Origin: Rhodococcus rhodnii
GTDB taxonomy: Bacteria > Actinomycetota > Actinomycetes > Mycobacteriales > Pseudonocardiaceae
Length of the DNA: 13,724 bases
NCBI GenBank assembly: GCA_000720375.1
Contig: JOAA01000076.1
Location: 1 to 13,724, forward strand
Direction of reading: 5' to 3'
The position numbers and the translations under genes are program-made. This document shows positions 1 through 5,587 of the stretch, one piece after another (positions within the stretch are counted from its first letter, which is position 1; each line of letters begins with the position of its first letter). The notes below the pieces were generated by a model. The model made no database searches. It was not told the DNA's origin and saw only the letters and a program-made list of their open reading frames with translations.

Positions 1-112
1 CGCCGAGTCCTTGCCTGCCAACCTGGATCCTTTCCGACCGGAGCAACCGCTCCAGCATGGCCAAGATCACCCACCACCCACAAGATCACGGACAGTCCCT
101 GGAGACATCGCC

Positions 113-418
113 ATGGAGGAAGTGACGGCGATGGAACGGCGAAGGTTTGATCGAGAGTTTCGGGAGGGCGCGGTTCGGATTGTCCGGGAGACGGGCAAAC
201 CGATCGCGCAGGTGGCTCGGGAGCTCGGCCTGAACGAGGGCACGCTGGGTCGGTGGGTGAACCTGGACCGGCGGGCGCGTGCGGGTGAGGGTGCGTTGAG
301 CGAGAGCGAACGCGAGGAGCTGACCCGGCTGCGTAAGGAGAATGCCGAGCTGGCGATGGAGCGCAATGTGCTCAAGCGCTCGGCCGCCCTCTGGGTGAAG
401 GAAGCGATGGGGCGGTGA
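113..418 (+). CDS. IS3-family transposase OrfA (HTH, leucine zipper)
   Basis: This is a 101-residue DNA-binding subunit of an IS3-type transposase, taking the ATG at 113; the ATG at 131 would give 95 residues. The N-terminal third reads RRRFDREFREGAVRIV and is followed by a helix-turn-helix (IAQVARELGLNEGTLGRWV), as in the HTH_Tnp_1 family. The C-terminal part is a heptad-type coiled coil (ELTRLRKENAELAMERNVLK) that in this family mediates multimerisation. Its stop (416-418) overlaps the GTG start of orfB at 415. OrfA itself appears intact, but its partner is truncated, so it is probably a relic or at most a DNA-binding inhibitor of related elements. A longer reading back to base 11 has no family-like sequence. 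Confidence 0.85.
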   Translation: MEEVTAMERRRFDREFREGAVRIVRETGKPIAQVARELGLNEGTLGRWVNLDRRARAGEGALSESEREELTRLRKENAELAMERNVLKRSAALWVKEAMGR

Positions 419-842
419 GCCTGGCCACCCTGATCGCCGCGCAGAGGGTCGAGCACGGTATCCCGCACGCGGTGTCCTGTCGTGCGTTGGGGGTCTCGCA
501 GGCGTGGTTCTACAAGTGGCGCCGTGGTGATTCCTCGCTGCGGCGGCGACGACGCGCGGCACTGGCCGCGGTGATCGCGTACCTGTTCCGGCAGCATCAT
601 GGCACGTATGGGTCGCCGAGGATTACCGCCGACCTGCGCACGATGGGCTGGCGGGTCTCGGAGAACACGGTGGCGAGGGTGATGGCCGAGCAGGGCCTGG
701 TGGCCCGGCGGAAGCGTAAGCGTCGCTCAACGACCAGGCCCGATCGCTCGGCGCGTAAGGCGCCGGATGCGTTGCGGCGGGACTTCCGTCCGCCCGCGCG
801 GCCGGACGCACGCTGGGTGGGCGACCTCACCGAGATCCCCGC
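113..842 (+). mobile_element. Truncated IS3-family insertion sequence
   Basis: The two-gene layout (orfA, then orfB overlapping by four bases) and both product types are those of IS3-family elements, which normally express an OrfAB fusion by programmed frameshifting. Similarity to IS3 OrfB stops at about 840, right after the first catalytic Asp, so the right end and most of the catalytic core are missing. I could not define a left terminal inverted repeat. A 9-bp direct repeat (CAAGATCAC at 62-70 and 81-89) lies just upstream but is not clearly an IS end. The element cannot transpose on its own. Confidence 0.75.
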
Positions 843-975
843 CGTGCGGGTGATCAGCTGTGGTCCGCTCTCGGCGCTGTGGACGGGCATTCCGGGGCGC
901 GAATCCCGATTGTGGTTGGGTGGAGTCAACGTGGGTCACCGTCGGCTTCGGCGAGGCCGGTGGCGAGCAGGATGA
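415..975 (+). pseudogene. IS3-family transposase OrfB, truncated
   Basis: The reading frame starts with GTG at 415, overlapping orfA's stop as GTGA. Up to about base 840 it is typical OrfB: an N-terminal AWFYKWRRGD stretch, the HTH_21 segment (HHGTYGSPRITADL, then NTVARVMAEQGLVARRKRK), and the start of the rve integrase core, ARWVGDLTEIP, whose Asp is the first residue of the DDE triad. After TEIP the frame loses all family resemblance and runs to a chance stop at 973-975. The second Asp, the Glu and the C terminus (normally about 130 more residues) are absent. The protein is catalytically dead. Confidence 0.85.
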
Positions 976-1432
976 CGCCGAGTGAGCCGACGAGTGCGGT
1001 GATGGAGGCCGGCCCGGGCTTTGCCGGGTTGGTGTTTGGCTTGGACGCAGAACACCACGCCGGAACAGATGAGGATGTTCCTACCATTACAGAACCACGG
1101 ATCCATCGAGATATCTGCTGGCACGAGCGCGGCTATCGATGCGCTGGGCGTGCTGGGCGCCTTCCCCGCAGTAGCCCAATCCACTTGGCCTGAATGCTGG
1201 ATCACGTCGTCCCACGCCATCACGCCTCGCTGGACGCGCGTACACCTGACAGAGGTGCCGCCAATAGGGAAAGATCAATTTTCCCGACCTGGTGGCGCAC
1301 CTGGTAATCGACGGTCTACCGTCAGGGTTGCCGCCCCACCGCTTCCCGGTTTCTCGAGAACCGGGAACACCGGCTTCCGGTTCTCGCAAGGTGATCCAAG
1401 CCGGATCGGAGGGGACGGTGGATAACACCGAT
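976..1432. other. Non-genic stretch with degraded sequence
   Basis: No convincing complete gene is present. On the minus strand, a frame from about 1060 down to a TGA at 926-928 has strong G/C third-position bias and encodes a hydrophobic tail (ITALVGSLGVILLATGLAEA), so it is probably the C-terminal scrap of a membrane protein joined to the broken IS. Upstream of that scrap the frame loses its bias. The right half contains a 6-bp inverted repeat (GACGGT/ACCGTC, 1309-1322) and the stem-loop block described separately at 1343-1386. I see no start codon with a ribosome-binding site for any of it. Confidence 0.4.
1343..1386. repeat. Overlapping inverted repeats (alternative stem-loops)
   Basis: TTCCCGGTT (1343-1351) pairs with AACCGGGAA (1359-1367), a perfect 9-bp stem around a CTCGAG core. 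GAACCGG (1358-1364) can instead pair with CCGGTTC (1377-1383). The two hairpins share bases 1358-1364, so they exclude each other. The block can also be read as three copies of a CCGGTT(T)CTCG element in alternating orientation: 1347-1356 with an extra T, 1355-1364 inverted, and 1377-1386. It lies 47 bp beyond the stop of the minus-strand small ORF ending at 1433. It could act as that ORF's terminator, but neither side has a T-tract. A recombination site or a protein-binding array is equally possible. Confidence 0.6.
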
Positions 1433-1621
1433 TCACATCGAGAAGGTGGCGATGGTGGTGATGTTGAGCCACGAGGCCGAGTCAAACGACGTGATCTGTC
1501 GCGTCAGCTCGACCTCGTCACCCTCTGGATCCAGCTCGTCGTATTGGTTAGCACCCTGATCGACTTGCTGGGTCGGTTCTGAGTGGTCGGGCGGACGGCC
1601 TTGGCCTTCCGTCCGATCCAT
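1433..1621 (-). CDS. Small acidic hypothetical peptide (62 aa), possibly a fragment
   Basis: I do not recognise this ORF. From about residue 14 onward the codons have strong G/C third-position bias, unlike the surrounding DNA, which argues for a real (or recently real) coding sequence on the minus strand. The middle is acidic (DELDPEGDEVELTRQ). The tail, ITSFDSASWLNITTIATFSM, is rich in Ser/Thr and lacks Cys and Lys. An acidic leader plus a Ser/Thr-rich tail superficially resembles RiPP precursors, but no modification enzyme is nearby and I do not assign that role. The ATG at 1619-1621 has only a weak upstream purine run, and the first 13 residues overlap low-bias sequence, so the true start may have been lost. 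Confidence 0.4.
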   Translation of the reverse strand: MDRTEGQGRPPDHSEPTQQVDQGANQYDELDPEGDEVELTRQITSFDSASWLNITTIATFSM

Positions 1622-1958
1622 TCATCGCCTGGTATGCCAGGCGTCTGCTCGGCATACCCACCTTGCGCACCCTACATCCTATCCCGATTGCATTGCGCTG
1701 GTCACCGCAAGCCATTCTGTCTTCGCAGGCCACAGACGCATGGGAATCATCAGCTGTTGCTGCTGCGGCTCTGCTGAGTGCTGGCCGGGCGTCGGCTTCG
1801 AGGTCTCCGGTGTACTTCACGCCGGCGAGCGGATCGGGCTCCGGTTCGGCGGCGAGGAACGCCATCACCTGATCGTTCGGGAGCATCCGGGCCGAGTCCG
1901 CAGCGGACTGTAGCTGCGCGAGCAGGGCGACATTCGGATCGTTAGTGGGTGAGGCCAC
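1548..1958 (-). pseudogene. Hypothetical protein, N-terminal fragment with good RBS
   Basis: Translation starts at GTG 1956-1958, preceded by a strong ribosome-binding site (GGAGGG, seven bases before the start). The first roughly 60 residues (MASPTNDPNVALLAQLQSAA..., then a Pro/Glu-rich LAAEPEPDPLAGVKYTGDL) have good codon bias. Beyond about base 1790 the bias disappears and the composition becomes random-looking, so the 136-residue frame is a real N terminus joined to unrelated sequence. The family is unknown to me. A minus-strand coding scrap ends 17 bases upstream, which suggests the two were once consecutive genes of one operon. Confidence 0.5.
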
Positions 1959-1974
1959 GGGGAAACCCTCCAGT

Positions 1975-2190
1975 TCATCGAGCGGGAAACCAGTCGAGAA
2001 TCCGGGCGTAGTCGTTCGGCGCGTGCTGCGTGATCGGCGCGAGGAACCGCCGTTATGTCGGACTAGCGGCGGGTGAGGCCGGTGGGCATCCCATTATGGG
2101 CATTGTCGCGGTCGCTGCGGTCTGGCCGTGGATGATGTCGTGAACTGGGATGAAAGTGACGTCACCGCCCCATGCGGCGATGTAGTCACC
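1975..2190 (-). pseudogene. C-terminal gene remnant with in-frame TAA
   Basis: Minus-strand codons between about 2190 and 1975 have good third-position bias in a single frame. The frame reads ...AAWGGDVTFIPVHDIIHG..., then an in-frame TAA at 2053-2055, then ...FLAPITQHAPNDYARILDWF... to TGA at 1975-1977. The same frame and bias on both sides of the TAA suggest a nonsense mutation in a former gene, or a join of two scraps. No family is recognisable. The tail sits directly upstream of the strong RBS of the next minus-strand ORF (GTG at 1958), consistent with a former operon. Its upstream end is obscured by the plus-strand gene that starts at 2191. Confidence 0.3.
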
Positions 2191-2424
2191 ATGACATATC
2201 GTCGGCCTCGCAACCGCTGGCTCGTGCCGACCAAACGTGTTCTTCTCCTGCAGGCAGCAGCGATCCTGGTGGCGGTGATCGTGTTTTCCGCCGCGTCCTC
2301 GTCGCTGTCGGAGATCCTCACCAACGCCGGGGTGACCATCCTGTTCCTGGTGCCGGGTGCGCTGGCTCGCTCTACGTCCAAAAGACCCGCGATCACACGC
2401 CAATCTCGCAGGTCTCCCAGGTGA
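2191..2424 (+). CDS. Small two-helix membrane protein, unknown function
   Basis: This is a 77-residue product. A basic N terminus (MTYRRPRNRWLVPTKR) is followed by a first hydrophobic helix (VLLLQAAAILVAVIVFSAA), a short polar turn (SSSLSEILTN), a second helix (AGVTILFLVPGALA) and a basic tail. I chose the ATG at 2191 because a positive-inside N terminus precedes the first helix. An in-frame GTG at 2125 would add 22 acidic residues. Neither start has a clear ribosome-binding site. The stop (2422-2424) overlaps the ATG of the next gene by one base, so the two are probably translationally coupled. I do not recognise the family. Confidence 0.55.
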   Translation: MTYRRPRNRWLVPTKRVLLLQAAAILVAVIVFSAASSSLSEILTNAGVTILFLVPGALARSTSKRPAITRQSRRSPR

Positions 2425-2981
2425 TGGAGCGAAGCTCATCGCCGTCTCCGCTTTCGCCGGCGCCGGCAGGCCCGATCACCGCTGTCTTGCACCACAACGG
2501 CGTCGAGTCGGACTTCGCGGATGGCCCCGTGGTCACCGACGACCCGAGGGTCATCACCAGGGCTGGTTCCCCGCCAATCGTGTTGCGACCAGTTGATCAC
2601 CCTGTCCTGGAGCAGGCGGCGACCTTCAACTGCGCGCATTGCGGGGAATCCCTCTTCGGGGGACTGGCCCGGCGAGAGGTCCGCATCCAGCGCCAACAGG
2701 CCGCAGAACGGGCGAGACGTCGCCGCAGGTACTGGACAGGTGCCGTGCTGACGGTCATTTGGCTCGGCTATGGCCTGCTGACGATCGGTCGAACGGGGGC
2801 GGTGGCGACGTTCTTCGCCGAGCCTTGGTTGATCGTCGTGGGCCTGGGGTGGCTGTCGATGGTCGTGCTCGGCCTCGCCCTTCCAGAGGTCGATATCCCG
2901 CCGGAAACGGTGATCATGAGCAACTTCATCGGCGGAGTCTCCGAATCCGGCCGCCACCACCTGACCCTGAGGGGTGTGTGA
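2424..2981 (+). CDS. Membrane protein with single CxxC knuckle, unknown function
   Basis: This is a 185-residue product, starting at an ATG that overlaps the preceding stop (TGATG). The N-terminal ~65 residues are Pro/Ser/Asp-rich and probably disordered. A CAHCG motif follows at residues 72-76, half of a zinc ribbon. Next comes a very basic, probably helical stretch (ARREVRIQRQQAAERARRRR), then two hydrophobic segments (YWTGAVLTVIWLGYGLLTI and PWLIVVGLGWLSMVVLGLAL) and a C-terminal tail of about 35 residues. One CxxC alone suggests metal binding by a dimer, or a redox pair. The family is unrecognised. Codon bias is good throughout, and with the preceding gene it is one of the few intact-looking units in this decayed stretch. 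Confidence 0.65.
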   Translation: MERSSSPSPLSPAPAGPITAVLHHNGVESDFADGPVVTDDPRVITRAGSPPIVLRPVDHPVLEQAATFNCAHCGESLFGGLARREVRIQRQQAAERARRRRRYWTGAVLTVIWLGYGLLTIGRTGAVATFFAEPWLIVVGLGWLSMVVLGLALPEVDIPPETVIMSNFIGGVSESGRHHLTLRGV

Positions 2982-3353
2982 GGCGGAGCGGCGCCACGAT
3001 CAGCAACCGGTGATGTGGATCCTCATTGAGTCTGCCTTGGGCACAACTGCGCACCGGGCCGGGCGTGTCGTCGAGCATCGGCGTGCAGGTTTGTCGTGCA
3101 GGGACGCGGACGGCTGTGGGGGAGTCTGGTGGCGTCGTCAACTGCTTTCGACGATGAGTGCCCCGGCCGCCGCAACGGCGCTCCACCGCGTCCTGATCGC
3201 TGAATGGGCCTGCGGCCGCCGCTACCGCTCAGAAACCGATCGCCGAGACGCACTCCCACACTGGCCGTACACCACAAATCACCCCACACCCACGCCGCAC
3301 TCGGCAGAGTCGTCCATCAGACCCAGGGCGGTCCAGACAGAGCTGTCTCCGGC
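2982..3353. other. Stretch without a supportable gene
   Basis: Reading frames are open on both strands but show mixed bias and no recognisable domain. A plus-strand frame from ATG 3154 to about 3300 has moderate bias and could be the front part of the ORF that follows at 3354, separated from it by a frameshift near 3300. It has no ribosome-binding site, so I do not call it. No RNA gene, attachment site or repeat is evident. Confidence 0.4.
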
Positions 3354-3605
3354 GTGCGCACCGCCTACGACGACGAGGAGATCTTCATCGTCGTCCGTCT
3401 CATCGGCGCCAAGCTGCGCCGCCGCGAAGATCCGGACAGGCCGACTGAGGCTCGGGCAGGGTTACCGTCCGCGGCCGCGTCCAGCCCTGCGGATGTGTTC
3501 TTCCAGGAGCAGTCCCGGCTGACCGGCCGCTCCGCGGCCGAACTGGCCGCCGATTCCGTGCAGCGGCATGCCTGCAGCCAGGGCGAGGAGAAGACTCATG
3601 GGTAA
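3354..3605 (+). CDS. Hypothetical protein, probably N-terminally truncated
   Basis: I do not recognise this product. From the GTG at 3354 (VRTAYDDEEIFIVVRLIGAK...) to the TAA at 3603-3605 the codons have strong G/C third-position bias. The product is charged: an acidic patch (DDEE), a hydrophobic strand (IFIVVRLIGA), a basic patch (KLRRRED) and an Ala/Ser-rich helix-forming half ending in EEKTHG. The GTG lacks a ribosome-binding site and the open frame extends upstream, so the original start is probably lost. Its last eight bases overlap the next ORF (ATGGGTAA), a gene-packing style common in phages and integrative elements. That is the only hint of its origin. Confidence 0.4.
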   Translation: MRTAYDDEEIFIVVRLIGAKLRRREDPDRPTEARAGLPSAAASSPADVFFQEQSRLTGRSAAELAADSVQRHACSQGEEKTHG

Positions 3606-3795
3606 AGGACGACGCGTGCGCGCCGCGCGAACCGAGAAACGGGACCGCCAGGGGGAGGTCACCCGGTGCACTGCACCCCCGTTCGTGCTTCCTGGCGGTG
3701 TCGTCGGTTCCCTTCGTGGCGTGAGCTGGCAATTCCTACCGGGGCATTCGTCTTTCACTGGGCGAACGGCCCTCTACCGGCGGAAACGCTGGTAG
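3598..3795 (+). pseudogene. Truncated phage/ICE-like basic small protein
   Basis: An ATG at 3598 within the end of the preceding ORF opens a frame whose first 20 residues (MGKGRRVRAARTEKRDRQGE) resemble the basic starts of small actinophage or integrative-element proteins. After about 3660 the frame loses coding character and runs into the terminator hairpin at 3767-3802. It is probably a remnant whose C terminus was replaced. The eight-base overlap with the upstream ORF implies they were once translationally coupled. No function can be assigned. Confidence 0.35.
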
Positions 3796-3802
3796 AGGGC
3801 CG
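3767..3802. terminator. Perfect 12-bp stem, probable bidirectional terminator
   Basis: CGGCCCTCTACC (3767-3778) pairs perfectly with GGTAGAGGGCCG (3791-3802) around a 12-base loop. It lies 59 bp beyond the stop of the minus-strand secreted-protein gene (3862) and downstream of the plus-strand remnants ending near 3660, where a shared terminator between converging units would be expected. T-tracts are short, as is usual in actinobacterial terminators. Confidence 0.7.
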
Positions 3803-3861
3803 CTTTGGGCTGCTAGCTCGAAGACGCAAGGTTCAACCGGTCATGCCGTTGAGAAAATCCC

Positions 3862-4289
3862 TCAGAACGCTGGGTCGAGAAACGATCCCCAGGTGTAGTC
3901 GGTCGATGTTGCGAGTCCCCACATGCCGTCGAGGTGAAATCCGGGGTTCCCCTGTCGGTATAGCTCCGTCTGATGGCGGTAGTCCCAGCCGTCCGCCCCG
4001 TCGATCGGATACAGGCAATCCCGCCACGTGTAGTTACCGGCGGGGATGCGCATGGTGGTGCCGACACCGGTGTATTTGCCTAGGAACTGGCGCCATTCGT
4101 AGGTGCCCTTGGCCAGGTAGATGCTGCGTTGCATGCACGACGCCGGCGCTGAGCCTGGGGGTCTGCGGAAAGGTACTGGCGCTTGGAGTTGTAGGCGGTT
4201 TCGGCGGCGACTGCGCTGCCTCGTGTGCCGAGCACGGCCGTGACGATCGCCAGGACAGAGACGATCGCCAGCCGTAGGAGTCTCGTCAT
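3862..4289 (-). pseudogene. Small secreted protein with GxYxWxxxL repeats, frameshifted
   Basis: Translation starts at ATG 4287-4289 with a good site (GGAAGG, three bases before the ATG). The N terminus is a classical Sec signal peptide (MTRLLRLAIVSVLAIVTAVL...SAVAAE). Reading continues in this frame to about residue 44, and the rest of the protein lies in another frame, 4134 to 3862. A one-base indel in the run of five Gs (4157-4161, Cs on the coding strand) would join the two as ...SADPPGSAPASCMQRSIYL.... The mature part has three related units: IYLAKGTYEWRQFL, RIPAGNYTWRDCLYP and TSTDYTWGSFLDP. The reconstructed length is about 140 residues. No enzyme motif is seen. A wall- or polymer-binding role is only a guess. 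The break may be a true mutation or a sequencing error. The promoter carries a variant of the palindrome found at the CAZyme locus. Confidence 0.75.
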
Positions 4290-4347
4290 GATCCTTCCGT
4301 TCTTTCGGCTTGTGTACCTTGAGACACCAAGGAGATGTCGATTTCCG

Positions 4348-4378
4348 ACGCTACTGACTCGTCATGGGAGCGGTCCCC
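4348..4378 (-). promoter_or_regulatory. Palindromic operator plus -10 box, secreted-protein gene
   Basis: On the minus strand, GGGGACCGCTCCCA (4378-4365) is followed after 11 bp by TAGCGT (4353-4348), a TANNNT-type -10 box. The start codon is 58 bases further on. The 14-mer matches the CAZyme-locus palindrome at 12 of 14 positions. The 11-bp gap to the -10 is the same as in the lipoprotein promoter at 8630-8660. The site would cover the -35 region. Confidence 0.55.
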
Positions 4379-4403
4379 AGCGGTTTATGCCGGACCGGAA
4401 CGT

Positions 4404-4541
4404 CTACTGTGGATTTGCCCACTGCTCGGAAACCCTGTTCTGCCGAGCCGCCTCGGCAATGGTCATCTCCCCGGACAGCACACTCAGCACGATCCGGATC
4501 TTGTCCTCAGCCGGAAACACCGGGGGACGGCTCATCGTCAT
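4404..4541 (-). pseudogene. Transposase OrfA remnant, N-terminal 45 codons
   Basis: The frame starts at ATG 4539-4541, preceded by GGGAGG, and encodes MTMSRPPVFPAEDKIRIVLS... then GEMTIAEAARQNRVSEQ. This is the N-terminal helix-turn-helix of a second orfA type common in actinobacteria (intact forms continue from VSEQ into a NWKR-type segment). Here, directly after VSEQ, the frame reads WANPQ and stops at TAG 4404-4406. The remaining half to two thirds of OrfA and all of OrfB are missing. This element differs in sequence from the IS3 remnant at 113-842, so at least two insertion events preceded the decay of this region. Confidence 0.75.
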
Positions 4542-4592
4542 ACCTCCCGCTCAGGAACCTACATAACCCCTGAGCCACAAAGTCTGACGCGC

Positions 4593-4952
4593 GACAATTC
4601 CAACCTCGAAGGCGCAAGCCTCATCGGCACAAAACTCACTGACGCCACCATGTCCGACACCATCCTGCGCAACGCGAACCTGACCCGCGCCGATCTGAGC
4701 GGAGCCGACCTCATCGACGCCGACCTCACCGGAGCCCGCCTCGACGGAACCGTTCTGCTGGGCGCGAACCTCACGAACGCTCACCTCGACGACGCCACCT
4801 TTCATGGAGTCATCGCGGACCACACCACCACCTGGCCACAAGGGTTCACCCCACCCTCTGACACCCGACCCAGGCGGGTGATCCCATCGCGGACAGCCAA
4901 GGTCTACGGCCGGGTCCACCGCGCCCACTACCGAATCGGACGCAGGTCCTGA
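4593..4952 (+). pseudogene. Pentapeptide-repeat protein, C-terminal part
   Basis: About 14 consecutive A(D/N)LXX-type pentapeptides are readable (DNSNL EGASL IGTKL ... RNANL TRADL SGADL IDADL TGARL ...). They are followed by a DHTTTWPQGFTPP-type ending common in actinobacterial members, and a basic tail (GRVHRAHYRIGRRS). Pentapeptide repeats fold as a right-handed quadrilateral beta-helix; roles vary and are mostly unknown. No start codon with an RBS precedes the repeats. The frame upstream runs through antisense transposase sequence, so the N-terminal part, usually including a membrane or capping segment, has been lost. I read it as a truncated gene. Confidence 0.65.
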
Positions 4953-5104
4953 AGAAAGTGAATACCGATGAACACGGGCCTGCTGGTCCCTGAGCCGGCG
5001 GGGCGCATATGGGCGACCGTGCCCGTTGGCAGGGAACACCGAGTCGGGTCGGCCAAAAGTACTAGATGGATTTGTCCTGGACTGCAGGCACTTTCGTCTC
5101 GCCA

Positions 5105-5116
5105 TACGCTCCAACC
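5105..5116 (+). promoter_or_regulatory. -10 box for a leaderless transcript
   Basis: TACGCT (5105-5110) fits TANNNT and is followed by CCAACC and then the ATG at 5117. The distance places the transcription start on or next to the A of the ATG. No Shine-Dalgarno sequence precedes this ATG, so a leaderless mRNA, common in actinobacteria, is the simplest reading. No good -35 hexamer is visible at 17-18 bp. Confidence 0.45.
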
Positions 5117-5566
5117 ATGGTTACGTCATCGAAGAAACTCACCCCACCGGTCACCGTCGTCGCCGCGTTCTTCGGTTTTCTCGTTTCCACGGTTTCGGTG
5201 CTGGTGTCAGCCGGACTACTCCTTGGTGCGCGGGAAGAGCTCGCCAACGCGCTGCGTACGTCGGACACTCAGATGACTGAGGAGCAACTTGATCAGGCGG
5301 TTACCGTCGCCCAGGCGTTCGCCGTGGGCGTCGCGGTGCTGGTCGCGTTTTTCTACCTGTGGCTGGCGTTCAAGCTCAAAGCCGGCCGCAACTGGGCACG
5401 AGTCGTGCTCACAGTGGTGACGTTGCTCCAGGTCGCTTCGTTGTTCACGACACAAGGAAACTCGTTGTGGAGCTACGGCAGTTGCGCGATCGCCGTTGTG
5501 GCACTGGTGCTGAGTTATTTGCCTGCGTCCAACGAGTACATTGCCGCTGTCAAGCACACCAGGTGA
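5117..5566 (+). CDS. Four-helix membrane protein, unknown function
   Basis: This is a 149-residue integral membrane protein. I chose ATG 5117 because its N terminus (MVTSSKKLTPP) leads directly into helix 1 (residues 12-37) and a -10 box is placed for a leaderless start. The ATG at 5066 would add 17 residues ahead of it. An extracytoplasmic or cytoplasmic loop rich in Glu/Gln (REELANALRTSDTQMTEEQLDQ) separates helix 1 from helix 2 (FAVGVAVLVAFFYLWLAF). Helices 3 (VVLTVVTLLQVASLF) and 4 (AIAVVALVLSYLPA) follow. The histidine kinase gene begins 21 bp downstream on the same strand, so the three genes form a likely operon. It may be an accessory sensor or a target of that system. The family is not recognised. 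Confidence 0.8.
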   Translation: MVTSSKKLTPPVTVVAAFFGFLVSTVSVLVSAGLLLGAREELANALRTSDTQMTEEQLDQAVTVAQAFAVGVAVLVAFFYLWLAFKLKAGRNWARVVLTVVTLLQVASLFTTQGNSLWSYGSCAIAVVALVLSYLPASNEYIAAVKHTR

Positions 5567-5587
5567 GTTGCCGCGAGAATCGGTGCT

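Noticed and set aside
936..1223. Minus-strand frame with three Cys (DPWFCNGRNILICSGVVFCV) that looks like a modified-peptide core
   Set aside because: Codon bias is poor, there is no RBS and no modification enzyme, and a different frame carries the bias at its downstream end.
2053..2439. 128-codon minus-strand ORF opposite the two-helix membrane protein
   Set aside because: Upstream of about 2190 it is the complement of a better plus-strand gene. Only the 2190-1975 part shows its own coding bias, and that part is reported as a remnant.
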